IMG/VR virus record: IMGVR_UViG_3300002835_000706
Coordinates: 1 to 31,625 of that record
Source of the DNA: a virus
Direction: 5' to 3' (one strand)
Length of the DNA: 31,625 nucleotides
In this document: in pieces, positions 5,487 through 12,398 of the stretch
Layout of the letters: each line of letters starts with the position of its first letter
How positions within the stretch are numbered: position 1 is the stretch's first letter
The notes under the pieces: model-generated
The model's input: only the letters and a program-made list of their open reading frames with translations
Told to the model about the DNA's origin: nothing
Databases searched by the model: none
Translations under genes and position numbers: made by a program

Positions 5487-5698
5487 CAATCAATGTCGGT
5501 GACGAAGTTACCGTTAAAGGAATACAAGGCACGTTTATCGTGCGCAATATCCGTGACGAGCAGGACGGTCAGGTGATCGGAATGTTTGGTGGCTCCAAGA
5601 ATCCTTTGGGGCATCGGTCGTTCAGGTTCTTTACCGCTGACCGTGTTCGTCGTGTACCCGTTAAAAGAAACCGCAGGAAGGACATTAATGAAGACTGA
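5483..5698 (+). CDS. Small basic beta protein, 71 aa
   Basis: The start is a GTG overlapping the stop of the membrane peptide (GTGA), which suggests translational coupling. The 71-aa product begins TINVGDEVTVKGIQGTFIV, a pattern typical of small beta-barrel folds (SH3- or KOW-like, 'GDxVxVxGxxGxF'), and ends in a very basic tail (VRRVPVKRNRRKD). A nucleic-acid-binding role is plausible from the fold and charge but not proven. The reading frame extends upstream without a better start. Confidence 0.65.
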   Translation: MTINVGDEVTVKGIQGTFIVRNIRDEQDGQVIGMFGGSKNPLGHRSFRFFTADRVRRVPVKRNRRKDINED

Positions 5699-5894
5699 AA
5701 CATTTACCGTTAAATATGCGGTGATGGAGATCCGAGAGATCAAAGTCCCAGCAGCATCGCAGGAAGAAGCAGAGTCGTTAATCCAATGCCAGAAAGGTCT
5801 GTACTCAACAGGTAATCCGTTGCACGGCACAGACCGCTGGCTTAAATCATGGTTCTATGGAGTTCTGGAAAGGAAACGTTATGAAGACGATTGA
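5688..5894 (+). CDS. Hypothetical protein, 68 aa
   Basis: Start ATG at 5688 follows AGGAAGGAC and overlaps the preceding stop by 11 bases. The 68-aa product is a mixed alpha/beta protein; residues 4-35 have the beta-strand plus helix pattern (VKYAVMEIREIKVPA, then ASQEEAESLIQ) seen in many small phage proteins with a 'sensitive to environment' or DpnD/PcfM-like fold. A longer reading frame from 5586 has no ribosome-binding site. Overlaps on both sides make it part of a coupled cluster. Function unknown. Confidence 0.65.
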   Translation: MKTETFTVKYAVMEIREIKVPAASQEEAESLIQCQKGLYSTGNPLHGTDRWLKSWFYGVLERKRYEDD

Positions 5895-6165
5895 TGTTAA
5901 AGATATGTGTACTCATTGCGGTGAGGACACGAAATGGGGAAGCGGAAAATACGTTAACCGAATCCCTAGTGGAAGTACTTGGGAAGTTGAAACCAGCGGT
6001 GGCAAAACTATTCGCATTTATGTTGACGGTTATATGTGTGAAGAATGTCAGCAAATGCCGTGCGATGATTGCGGAACCGAAACTGCTTATTACGAATTCT
6101 TTAACGGGAAAGCCCTGTGCGAAGAATGTTCACCCGAACCTGAAGGAGAAGAAGAAGATGATTAA
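5881..6165 (+). CDS. Zinc-binding protein with four CXXC motifs
   Basis: A 94-aa protein with CTHC, CEEC, CDDC and CEEC pairs arranged as two likely zinc sites, separated by a beta-rich segment (residues 20-44), and a strongly acidic tail. I chose the ATG at 5881, after GGAAAGGAAACG, over an in-frame ATG at 5857 that has no Shine-Dalgarno. It overlaps the genes on both sides. The rubredoxin or zinc-ribbon-like cysteine layout suggests protein or nucleic-acid binding. With the zinc protein at 2383 it is one of two cysteine-rich early proteins. No named family is assigned. Confidence 0.72.
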   Translation: MKTIDVKDMCTHCGEDTKWGSGKYVNRIPSGSTWEVETSGGKTIRIYVDGYMCEECQQMPCDDCGTETAYYEFFNGKALCEECSPEPEGEEEDD

Positions 6166-6409
6166 GAACACGCAAATGGTGAGCCTGCATCGGGAAGACA
6201 TTGCCGAATGGATTAACAGTTTCACCGACGACACCGACCGTGCTATCGCTATCGGTTGGATTATCGAACGGCAGCAAGAAGACATTTCTCGTTTAAGCGC
6301 AATTCGTCACGACCTAGTGCGACGAATGAGAAACGAAGGACGCAGCATTAGGCGAATCGCAGCGGACCTTGGCGTGAGTTCGACACGCATCGAACAGTTG
6401 TCTCGTTGA
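6158..6409 (+). CDS. Small HTH DNA-binding protein, 83 aa
   Basis: The C-terminal 35 residues carry a clear helix-turn-helix pattern (R-N-E-G-R-S-I-R-R-I-A-A-D-L-G-V-S-S-T-R-I-E-Q-L), like sigma region 4 or resolvase-type HTH; the N-terminal half is helical and may dimerise. The ATG at 6158 follows GAAGGAGAAG and overlaps the previous gene by 8 bases. Promoter P3 overlaps the last codon and stop, so a DNA-binding product next to that promoter is a good candidate regulator. The specific target is not visible. Confidence 0.7.
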   Translation: MIKNTQMVSLHREDIAEWINSFTDDTDRAIAIGWIIERQQEDISRLSAIRHDLVRRMRNEGRSIRRIAADLGVSSTRIEQLSR

Positions 6410-6433
6410 CGCTTCCGACTTAGCCGATACAAT
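6406..6433 (+). promoter_or_regulatory. Promoter P3, sigma-A/sigma-70 type
   Basis: TTGACG at 6406-6411, 16 bases, then TACAAT at 6428-6433. It begins inside the stop codon of the small HTH gene and would produce a leader of roughly 105 bases before the ATG at 6546. An ATG at 6432 lies in the -10 element itself and so cannot be the start for this transcript. Confidence 0.75.
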
Positions 6434-6466
6434 GGAGAGCGAAGCGAACCCCACCAACAGGCTGGA

Positions 6467-6525
6467 GGCACCCCAATGGGGGGTGCCGACAGCACAAGAA
6501 CAGGCTTCAGCCACAAGACTTGTGG
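6467..6525 (+). promoter_or_regulatory. Leader with hairpin and pseudo-palindrome
   Basis: Inside the leader from promoter P3, 6467-6474 pairs with 6480-6487 (8 bp GGCACCCC/GGGGTGCC). Further on, CCACAAG 6511-6517 and CTTGTGG 6519-6525 form a 15-base near-perfect dyad. The dyad could be an operator for the adjacent HTH proteins or an RNA hairpin. No known riboswitch was recognised. Confidence 0.4.
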
Positions 6526-6545
6526 ACGAAAACGAAAGGACAGAA

Positions 6546-7250
6546 ATGCAAGAACTAGACGACCTGAGTGACGTGATCTTGGAAGGCAAGACACTCATTA
6601 GCGACAACCCAACGAACTGGATTGTCCCCGACACAATTAGCCAATACGAAAACGTTGTGGACTGGTGGGAAGCGTTGGCCTACGGCAGTAGCCAACTGAA
6701 CTTCATGTCCCCGCAGATTAGGCGGTCGCTTATTTGGCTGGCCGACACCTACGAGCAACTTCAGTCCGAAGCGTTCCAAGGACAATCGACCGTCCCGCAC
6801 CAAGGAAAAATTCGTGCGGTTCTGCGACAAATCTGCCAGTACGGATTAACGACCGAACAGGTTGCCCGTCTTGTGCGGACAACACAGGAGCAGGTTGTGG
6901 CTGAACTTTATTGCAACCGTCCTTTAACGCCCGAAGACATTCGGGTTCGGTTAAACGCTGAACAGGAACTTCGCCGTGGTGCAACGGTTCCTGAGGTTGT
7001 TGCGTCCAGCGGATTAAACCGTGACCAAGTTGAAACGCTGCTGGCGATCTTGGGGATCGAAGCGAAACAGGCTCACCCTCAGTATTCCAGCGAGATCAGG
7101 GAGCGTGCGATAGCATTGCGTCTTGAAGGTAAAGATAACCACGAGATCGCACAGATCATGTTGGAAGAAGGACACGTCGTTAAACCCGCCACAGTCTCGA
7201 AATGGTGGGGTCGTTACATCACTCGCGAGAATAAGAAAGGAAAGAAATAG
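6546..7250 (+). CDS. Multi-HTH DNA-binding protein
   Basis: A 234-aa protein with at least three helix-turn-helix-like segments: G-L-T-T-E-Q-V-A-R-L-V-R-T (residues ~99-111), G-A-T-V-P-E-V-V-A-S-S-G-L-N-R (~147-161), and a C-terminal one with IRERAIALRLEGKDNHEIAQ followed by PATVSKWW, like transposase or resolvase HTHs. The N-terminus is acidic. I start it at the ATG at 6546 with GAAAGGA, not at 6432, which lies in the promoter. Its stop overlaps the GTG of the nuclease gene. It could be a replication initiator, an origin-binding protein or a transcription regulator; no catalytic motif is seen. Confidence 0.75.
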   Translation: MQELDDLSDVILEGKTLISDNPTNWIVPDTISQYENVVDWWEALAYGSSQLNFMSPQIRRSLIWLADTYEQLQSEAFQGQSTVPHQGKIRAVLRQICQYGLTTEQVARLVRTTQEQVVAELYCNRPLTPEDIRVRLNAEQELRRGATVPEVVASSGLNRDQVETLLAILGIEAKQAHPQYSSEIRERAIALRLEGKDNHEIAQIMLEEGHVVKPATVSKWWGRYITRENKKGKK

Positions 7251-8047
7251 TGCCAGGGATTGAAATCTCAGATAACGTTTACACGTTAAGCCAGTCTTGG
7301 ATTAACACGTTTATGAATTGCCCTGAACAGGCCCGACTGGAAATGGAGGGGATTCTGCCACGCAAGGAATCCGATGCGACAGCAATCGGTACAGCCATGC
7401 ACACTTCGATTGAGTCCGTCCTTCGGGACGGCACTTCAATGGAGCAGGCAGAAGCGAACGGCCACACCACGTTGGAAGCATTAATGGAACTACCTGAATT
7501 TAACTTTGTTCAGGTTAAAACTCCCGAAACGATGTTCCGAACGTTTGACCGTGTGTTCCACACTTGGGGGAACGAAATCTTCCCACAACTCCCACAGACA
7601 CAGTTTGTCGAATACCCCTTTAACGTTGTCCTTTGCGAAACCCCAACAGCCACCATCAGGCTTAAAGGTTCCATCGACTTCGTTGATGAACTAAACGAAA
7701 TTTGGGACTGGAAAACAGCGAACCGTGCCTACGATCAATGGCAGGTAGATCGTTATAAAATCCAGCCAACCGCTTATTCGTACGGTCTGTTCATGTCGTC
7801 CGACCTTGAACTCACAGAACCAGTCACGTTTAACTATGCGGTGATGATGAAGTCGAAGCAGGACTGCCAAGTCCTGACCACGCAACGTGACTCAAGCCAT
7901 TGGTCTTGGCTACAGGAACAATGCCGAACTATCGTCACCCTTATTGAAGCGGGGCTACCACGCTGGCCATTAAACGACCAGCACGCCCTGTGCAGCGAAA
8001 CATGGTGTTCCGCATGGAAACTGTGCAAAGGAGCGCACCTTCAATGA
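7250..8047 (+). CDS. PD-(D/E)XK nuclease, Cas4/RecB-like
   Basis: A 265-aa exonuclease-type protein. Family motifs are GTAMHTSIE with H51, GSID with D143, DWK with D153 and K155, and Q172-x3-Y176, the standard RecB-nuclease set. Cysteines at 24, 248, 253 and 259 match the one-plus-three layout that holds a 4Fe-4S cluster in Cas4, AddB and Dna2. It starts with GTG overlapping the upstream TAG, after GAAAGGA. Such phage proteins process DNA ends for recombination or replication, or degrade host DNA. It is co-transcribed with the multi-HTH gene. No CRISPR array is present, so a Cas4 role in spacer acquisition is not implied. Confidence 0.88.
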   Translation: MPGIEISDNVYTLSQSWINTFMNCPEQARLEMEGILPRKESDATAIGTAMHTSIESVLRDGTSMEQAEANGHTTLEALMELPEFNFVQVKTPETMFRTFDRVFHTWGNEIFPQLPQTQFVEYPFNVVLCETPTATIRLKGSIDFVDELNEIWDWKTANRAYDQWQVDRYKIQPTAYSYGLFMSSDLELTEPVTFNYAVMMKSKQDCQVLTTQRDSSHWSWLQEQCRTIVTLIEAGLPRWPLNDQHALCSETWCSAWKLCKGAHLQ

Positions 8048-8072
8048 CACTTAGGGAATGGTCCTATAACCT
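8044..8072 (+). promoter_or_regulatory. Possible weak promoter P4
   Basis: ATGACA at 8044-8049 and TAACCT at 8056+11=8067-8072 are spaced by 17 bases and lie between the nuclease stop and the ATG at 8106. The -35 differs at one base from TTGACA and the -10 fits TANNNT only. A separate promoter for the abundant protein that follows would make sense, but the match is modest. Confidence 0.35.
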
Positions 8073-8105
8073 AGAAATCTCGCCAACCAAGTTAGGAGAA
8101 ACCCA

Positions 8106-8660
8106 ATGACTACGGTCACCGAAACACCCAACATCAGTCCCACGGGAACAGTCTCGTTCTCGCGTAAAGTTTCTGTCCGTCCCTATGAATCTGCCGAAGC
8201 ATCTATCTTCGTGCAGTTCGACATTCCCACCGAAGGTGAGCCTGACGAGCAGCGAGCGCAGTTGCTTGCTAATGCCCGTGCAGCCATGTTCACCGCCAAG
8301 GCCCTTGTGCTGGAAGAACTCGGCTTGGAATTTGCCGTATCCGAAACAGGGATCATCCACGAAATCGTTCAGAAGAACTTTGGTCGTGTCACCGAAGTCG
8401 TTATTGATGAACAACCGTTCCCCGAAGCCCCTCAGCAGGTTGCCATTAATCAGGCACCTGTAACAGCAGGAGAGGTCGGGGCCAACCCGCCATACGCTGC
8501 CGACACGCAGGACAAGCAGGAGCGTATTGAGAACAAGAAGTGGGCTGTGGCTCGCATCGCTACTAATCCTGAGGATTGGTGGGATAACCGCAACTCAAAG
8601 CGAAATCCAAAAGCACCCGATTACAAGCACAAGCAAAACGGCATGGGTGTCTGGCTTTAA
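8106..8660 (+). CDS. Possible ssDNA-binding protein, 184 aa
   Basis: The start ATG follows TTAGGAG. Residues 14-100 look like a beta-plus-helix nucleic-acid-binding domain (VSFSRKVSVRPYESAEASIF then FDIPTEG), followed by a proline-rich linker. The C-terminal block around D-W-W-D-N-R-N-S-K-R-N-P-K-A-P-D-Y-K-H-K, ending in G-V-W-L, resembles a conserved tail I have seen in phage proteins encoded near helicases and annotated as ssDNA-binding. Position between nuclease and helicase genes supports a replication role. It is monocistronic, with a palindrome across its stop codon (8652-8665) and a strong terminator after. Function is inferred, not shown. Confidence 0.6.
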   Translation: MTTVTETPNISPTGTVSFSRKVSVRPYESAEASIFVQFDIPTEGEPDEQRAQLLANARAAMFTAKALVLEELGLEFAVSETGIIHEIVQKNFGRVTEVVIDEQPFPEAPQQVAINQAPVTAGEVGANPPYAADTQDKQERIENKKWAVARIATNPEDWWDNRNSKRNPKAPDYKHKQNGMGVWL

Positions 8661-8718
8661 AGCCAACCATTAAGAACCTTGGACACTTGACCGCTTGGGG
8701 GGAAACCCTCAGGCGGTC
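8652..8718 (+). terminator. Palindrome at stop and GAAA-tetraloop terminator
   Basis: TGGCTTTAAAGCCA (8652-8665) is a perfect palindrome across the stop codon. Further on, 8689-8701 pairs with 8706-8718 (13 bp, two G-U) around the GNRA loop GAAA, followed by TTGTGC. The second is a good candidate intrinsic terminator between the ssDNA-binding-like gene and the helicase operon. Confidence 0.65.
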
Positions 8719-8756
8719 TTGTGCATACAGACCTCAATCACGAAAGGGCAATACCA

Positions 8757-9773
8757 ATGACTATTGACGAACCAACCGTACTCAGCCTTGATGACGTACT
8801 GGCCAACATTGCAGACCGACGCAAGAACGCCATTAAAGAAACCAAGGAAGAAGCGGAACGTAAATACCAGTACGTTCGACCGTTCACCACAGCAGCAGAC
8901 GGGCTTATTGACTACGCCCAAAACCCTGAAGGTCGCTTCATGCTGGGCATGAGAGACATTGACGCAATGACCCGTGGCTTCGGTCGTGGCGAATTAATTT
9001 ATGTGACGGGCAGGGCGCACTCAGGAAAAACGCAAGTAGTTTTAAATGCGATCTCCAATAACCCAACTAAACGTGTCCTACTGTTTACGCCCGACGAAGT
9101 ATCAGAACTGGTGCTATCGAAACTGGTGTCGATGCACTACGGCATCTCCGCCGAAGACGTAGAAGCAGAAATCAAAAAAGGCAACCAAGCCACAATCGAC
9201 ATGGTACGCAAAGCAGCAGCCCACGACTTTAAGAACCTGCTTGTTATTGACGACTCATTAACGCTAGGGCAAATGGCCCGTGCCTACGATGAAGCCGTTG
9301 ACTTCTGGGGCGGACCAGCCGACTTGGTTGTGGTTGACTTCTTGGAACTAATCCCTGGGGAAGACGGAGCCGACGGCGTAGTCGCTAAATCCCAAGCGTT
9401 AAAGCGATGGACAAAGCAAGCCAACGTTCCCGTCCTGTGCCTCCACCAAGCATCACGATCCAGCGGATCACGGGGCCAATCAGCAGGAATGGGTGCCATG
9501 CGTTACGGCGGTGAAACCGAAGCGATCATGGTCCTAGAGGTCTACCGCAAACTAGAAGACGAATCGCTGGACGAGTTTGACCGTAAACGTCACGCCAACA
9601 GCCTGACTGTTAACCTTTGCAAGAACAAGCGACCACCTTCCAAGAAGGGTGAAGTTGACTTGTACATGGACCCTGAGAACGGGCAGATCCGTGCCTTCCG
9701 TGACGAAGACGCTTTCTCTTTCGGGGTTCCCCTCCAGTCCGCAGAACAAGCAATGATGGTGGTAAACCGATGA
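8757..9773 (+). CDS. Replicative DNA helicase, DnaB-type core
   Basis: A 338-aa RecA-fold ATPase of the DnaB/gp4 helicase superfamily, which unwinds the phage fork as a hexamer. Walker A is GRAHSGKT (85-92); Walker B is VVVDFLELI (191-199). A DnaB-like motif with LCLHQASR (227-234) follows, and an M-R-Y-G-G-E segment before a final beta strand fits the DnaB arginine-finger/H4 region. At 338 aa it lacks the N-terminal primase-binding domain of full DnaB. The start at 8757 has CGAAAGGG and was preferred over an ATG at 8721 with none. It heads an operon with the primase and RusA genes. Confidence 0.88.
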   Translation: MTIDEPTVLSLDDVLANIADRRKNAIKETKEEAERKYQYVRPFTTAADGLIDYAQNPEGRFMLGMRDIDAMTRGFGRGELIYVTGRAHSGKTQVVLNAISNNPTKRVLLFTPDEVSELVLSKLVSMHYGISAEDVEAEIKKGNQATIDMVRKAAAHDFKNLLVIDDSLTLGQMARAYDEAVDFWGGPADLVVVDFLELIPGEDGADGVVAKSQALKRWTKQANVPVLCLHQASRSSGSRGQSAGMGAMRYGGETEAIMVLEVYRKLEDESLDEFDRKRHANSLTVNLCKNKRPPSKKGEVDLYMDPENGQIRAFRDEDAFSFGVPLQSAEQAMMVVNR

Positions 9774-9988
9774 TCCCGTACGCAGACGTAATCAACCGTT
9801 ACCTTGACGGACTCGGCGCAACCTTGTGGGGACGTTCGTTTAACATTAACGACGACCGTGAAGAAGCCATCCAGTTCATTACGAAACTGTGGCACGATCT
9901 CGAAATTCTCGAAGTCGAATTAATTGCAGAAATGGATTTGTCCGCATTACAAGAACTGTTAGTGGAGGTCGAAGATGCAACTAGATAA
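9770..9988 (+). CDS. Small acidic helical protein, 72 aa
   Basis: A 72-aa protein overlapping the helicase stop (ATGA) and reaching 14 bases into the primase gene. It is mainly helical and acidic (residues 25-72), with no domain I recognise. The tight overlap between helicase and primase genes suggests a small factor acting with them, such as a loader or clamp between the two, but nothing in the sequence proves it. Codon usage resembles its neighbours. Confidence 0.65.
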   Translation: MIPYADVINRYLDGLGATLWGRSFNINDDREEAIQFITKLWHDLEILEVELIAEMDLSALQELLVEVEDATR

Positions 9989-10934
9989 ACAGCGTGTGTC
10001 AACGTTCGCCCGACTGTTTAAAGGTCGGATGGACGCATACGGCACCGAAGAAGGCGGATGCCTCAGGGTCGCACAATGGGCATGGCCCACCTTTGAAGGC
10101 AAGATCGAAGACCATCTACACGGAGACACCCCTATCGGTGTGTACCCGATGGTTAACGACTCAGAACAAGATTGGGTTGTGTTCTGGGGTTGCGTTGACT
10201 TTGACGAAGGCGACACCATTTCGTTTATCCACGCACAAAACCTCCAGACCGTCTTGGAAGCATTTGACATTTCGTCATGGATCGAACGGTCCCGCTCCAA
10301 GGGCTACCACGTTTGGGTGTTCTCCAGCGAAGCAATAAGCGCATCACGGATGCGCCGTGCGCTACTGGCAGCCTGCCAAATCGCTAAAGCCCCCACTAAA
10401 GAGATTAACCCTAAAGCCGAAGGGTTCTTCTACACCGAACAGGACGGCACCGAACGAGCAGACTGGTCCAAGATCGGCAACTACGTTCGACTGCCATACC
10501 CTAAAGGCTGGGAAGAAACTCATCGCAGGTGCATGGTCGATAGCGACGGATACGCCATCGGCTTATCCACGTTCGTAGACATTGCGTTCCCCACACGCAT
10601 TGACGACCTAGACTTAGAGCCTCTGCTGGAACTGTACGTTCCACCAGCAGCACCTCAATTCGTCCACAACGGGGTGACCAGCAGCGACGACACGTTGCCA
10701 AGCACCAACGAAATGAACTCGGTTGCTTACAACGTTTGGAAGGACGGACCCTTTGAAGGGTGCGACCGTTCAGGTGCGTTATGGAAACTGGCGAAAGAAC
10801 TCAGGAAAAGCGGTTATGCGTTTCCTGAAACGTTAAAGTTTGTGAATGACGCTGATCGCCGTTGGGGTAAGCATCACGTTCGTGGTGACTTGGATCGTCT
10901 TGAAAAGATGGTGGCCAAGGTGTATCAGGCATGA
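9975..10934 (+). CDS. Archaeo-eukaryotic-type DNA primase (AEP/PrimPol)
   Basis: A 319-aa primase of the AEP superfamily. Three catalytic motifs are visible: I, V-D-F-D-E with metal ligands D75 and D77; II, S-R-S-K-G-Y-H (106-112); and III, in the region G-N-Y-V-R-L-P-Y (168-175). The C-terminal part (from about 235) is helical, like the PriCT-type helical domains attached to phage AEPs. The layout resembles the primase domains of TOTE-type and bacteriophage PrimPol proteins. The ATG follows GTGGAGG. Together with the short DnaB-type helicase it replaces the usual DnaG or fused T7 gp4 arrangement. It could also have polymerase activity. Confidence 0.87.
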   Translation: MQLDKQRVSTFARLFKGRMDAYGTEEGGCLRVAQWAWPTFEGKIEDHLHGDTPIGVYPMVNDSEQDWVVFWGCVDFDEGDTISFIHAQNLQTVLEAFDISSWIERSRSKGYHVWVFSSEAISASRMRRALLAACQIAKAPTKEINPKAEGFFYTEQDGTERADWSKIGNYVRLPYPKGWEETHRRCMVDSDGYAIGLSTFVDIAFPTRIDDLDLEPLLELYVPPAAPQFVHNGVTSSDDTLPSTNEMNSVAYNVWKDGPFEGCDRSGALWKLAKELRKSGYAFPETLKFVNDADRRWGKHHVRGDLDRLEKMVAKVYQA

Positions 10935-11281
10935 CGGAGTATTCGTTTATTGCCGAAGGCAAACCTCAGGTTAAGCAGCGACCACGCATGACAAGGCGGG
11001 GTCGGGCCTATACGCCTAAGGCCACGCATGACGCTGAACGTGCAATAGCGGACCAGTACTCTGGTCCGTTATTCACGACTCCAGTCCATGTTGAAGTTTG
11101 TTACGCCAAAGATCATCAGGCCATCTTTATTTCCGAGATGGACTATGAAGTCATTAAATCTTTGCGAGGCGATATTGATAACTATCTCAAATTAACCCTA
11201 GATGGGTTAAACGGTGTTGCTTGGGAAGACGACGGGTTAGTTAAATCCGTTTACATCTACTTTCAGGAGTCCGACCAATGA
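10931..11281 (+). CDS. rusA: RusA-like Holliday junction resolvase
   Basis: A 116-aa protein with the full RusA pattern: the early K-P-Q-x-K-Q-R-P-R segment; G-R-A-Y-T-P-K near residue 24; and the catalytic stretch R-G-D-I-D-N-Y-L-K-x-x-L-D-G-L-N with D81 and D83, plus D100 in the later W-E-D-D (the E. coli enzyme uses three such aspartates). It resolves branched DNA during replication and packaging. It overlaps the primase stop by ATGA and is overlapped in the same way by the next gene, so all are translated together. The length is typical for RusA. Confidence 0.93.
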   Translation: MTEYSFIAEGKPQVKQRPRMTRRGRAYTPKATHDAERAIADQYSGPLFTTPVHVEVCYAKDHQAIFISEMDYEVIKSLRGDIDNYLKLTLDGLNGVAWEDDGLVKSVYIYFQESDQ

Positions 11282-11715
11282 CACAGTTCCATCAGCAAAG
11301 TTTCGCAAGCAGGTTCGGAGCAATGGGTGACGAAGCCGAAGGAGTCTTTGAGGAACTAAATGAAGGCAAGTTCGTCCGTTACGGCTTAAACCGTCCGCCA
11401 TTAAACATGGCAATGTTGACCCCGTTCATCAGATACACACCCGATTATCTGGTGTCACGAGGTCTGGTTGAAGTCCAAGGGGTTGGCAAGGACCGTAAAC
11501 TTAAACTGAAAATTGATAAAGCCCTAGCGTTGGAACAATGGTCAACGCATTTTGATCTGCTGTTCTTTATTTGGGATAGCAAACTGAAACGCTCAGGGTA
11601 CATTCAATGGTCAGACTTGTGGAAGGTTCTTCCGTCAATGCCTATTAAACATTTCCCTGAGGGGAAACCGTATTGGGAAATCGACGTTGACCTTCATATT
11701 TGGGATTCAGAATAA
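11278..11715 (+). CDS. PD-(D/E)XK-type endonuclease, 145 aa
   Basis: A small nuclease-like protein with the motif T-P-D-Y-L-V (54-59), then L-V-E-V-Q-G (63-68) and a following basic helix with KLKLKIDKALALEQW. This P-D...E-x-Q signature is that of the PD-(D/E)XK superfamily, including T7 endonuclease I-like and VSR-like enzymes; similar proteins are annotated as endonucleases in actinophages. It directly follows RusA (ATGA overlap), giving two junction/branch nucleases in a row. The exact substrate is not known. Confidence 0.78.
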   Translation: MTQFHQQSFASRFGAMGDEAEGVFEELNEGKFVRYGLNRPPLNMAMLTPFIRYTPDYLVSRGLVEVQGVGKDRKLKLKIDKALALEQWSTHFDLLFFIWDSKLKRSGYIQWSDLWKVLPSMPIKHFPEGKPYWEIDVDLHIWDSE

Positions 11716-12093
11716 ATGTCGAAGGAAGAAGCGAAGTACAAGAAGTACGAAATCCCACAAGAAACACCCACATGGGAACGATCCATAACACGACCAGACA
11801 CGCCCTATCAGGCGTTAATGGAAGCAGCACCATTCCAACCAACCGATATCTCTGTAGTCGAACTGTTGGAAGTCAGAGAAGTATTAGCAGACGCATTTGA
11901 TAAACTACCAGCGGAGGAAGCATGGGTACTGAATTCCTTAGTAATCGAAAGAATGTCAATCAGGGAACTGGCAAAACAGATTGGCGCACCAAAGACGACG
12001 ATCGCCAGAATCCGAGACAGGGGCCTAGAACGCATGAAGAAATCTTTAAAGGACAACCCGACGATCATCGAAATGTTAGGACACAACCTGTGA
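11716..12093 (+). CDS. Sigma region 4-like protein, 125 aa
   Basis: Residues 57-109 match sigma-70 region 4: LADAFDKLPAEEAWVLNSL, then the helix-turn-helix IRELAKQIGAPKTTIARIR (82-100), then RGLERMKK. Regions 1 to 3 are missing: the first 50 residues are a low-complexity, proline-containing leader. Such proteins in phages act as sigma-like or anti-sigma regulators, or redirect host polymerase to late promoters. This one lies at the end of the replication genes, a sensible place for a late-gene regulator. The ATG immediately follows the previous stop and has a weak Shine-Dalgarno. It might instead be a simple HTH regulator. Confidence 0.8.
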   Translation: MSKEEAKYKKYEIPQETPTWERSITRPDTPYQALMEAAPFQPTDISVVELLEVREVLADAFDKLPAEEAWVLNSLVIERMSIRELAKQIGAPKTTIARIRDRGLERMKKSLKDNPTIIEMLGHNL

Positions 12094-12398
12094 ACGAACG
12101 ACACCCAGACAGCGCAGCCTTTCTTGACACATTGACTGAAATGCTGCAACTACATGACCGCAAACAAAAAGATTACGGAACCTCCGAATCCCCATTCGCT
12201 AACGTTCGTGCCAGCGAAGACCTCGGCGTTGACCCGTGGATCGGTGGACTAATCCGCATGAACGACAAAATGCGTCGCCTACACAAAGCAGCCAACGGCG
12301 GCGAAATGGCAAACGAAAGCGTAGAAGATAGTCTTCTGGACCTCGCAGTTTACGCAGTCATAACCCTGATTCTCTATAAGGAGACACACAATGGATGA
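12090..12398 (+). CDS. DUF1599/MazG-like protein, 102 aa
   Basis: A 102-aa protein with R-K-Q-K-D-Y-G near residue 24, an R-x-x-D-K-x-R-R-L segment (56-64), and an acidic helix with E-D-S-L-L-D-L-A-V-Y. This is the all-alpha MazG/DUF1599 (nucleotide-modification-associated domain 1) pattern, in which acidic residues bind Mg for nucleotide hydrolysis. The start is a GTG overlapping the previous stop (GTGA); the frame extends upstream without a better start. A role in nucleotide pools or in preparing modified nucleotides is inferred; no partner is visible. Confidence 0.68.
   Translation: MNERHPDSAAFLDTLTEMLQLHDRKQKDYGTSESPFANVRASEDLGVDPWIGGLIRMNDKMRRLHKAANGGEMANESVEDSLLDLAVYAVITLILYKETHNG

Noticed and set aside
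6432-6545. Upstream ATG (6432) as start of the multi-HTH gene
   Set aside because: It falls within the -10 element of promoter P3 and has no ribosome-binding site; ATG 6546 has GAAAGGA.
7250-8047. CRISPR-Cas locus suggested by a Cas4-like gene
   Set aside because: I found no direct-repeat array or other cas gene anywhere in the window.
8239-8260. CTGACGA resembling a hammerhead core
   Set aside because: It lies inside coding sequence with no GAAA segment or pairing stems in the right order.
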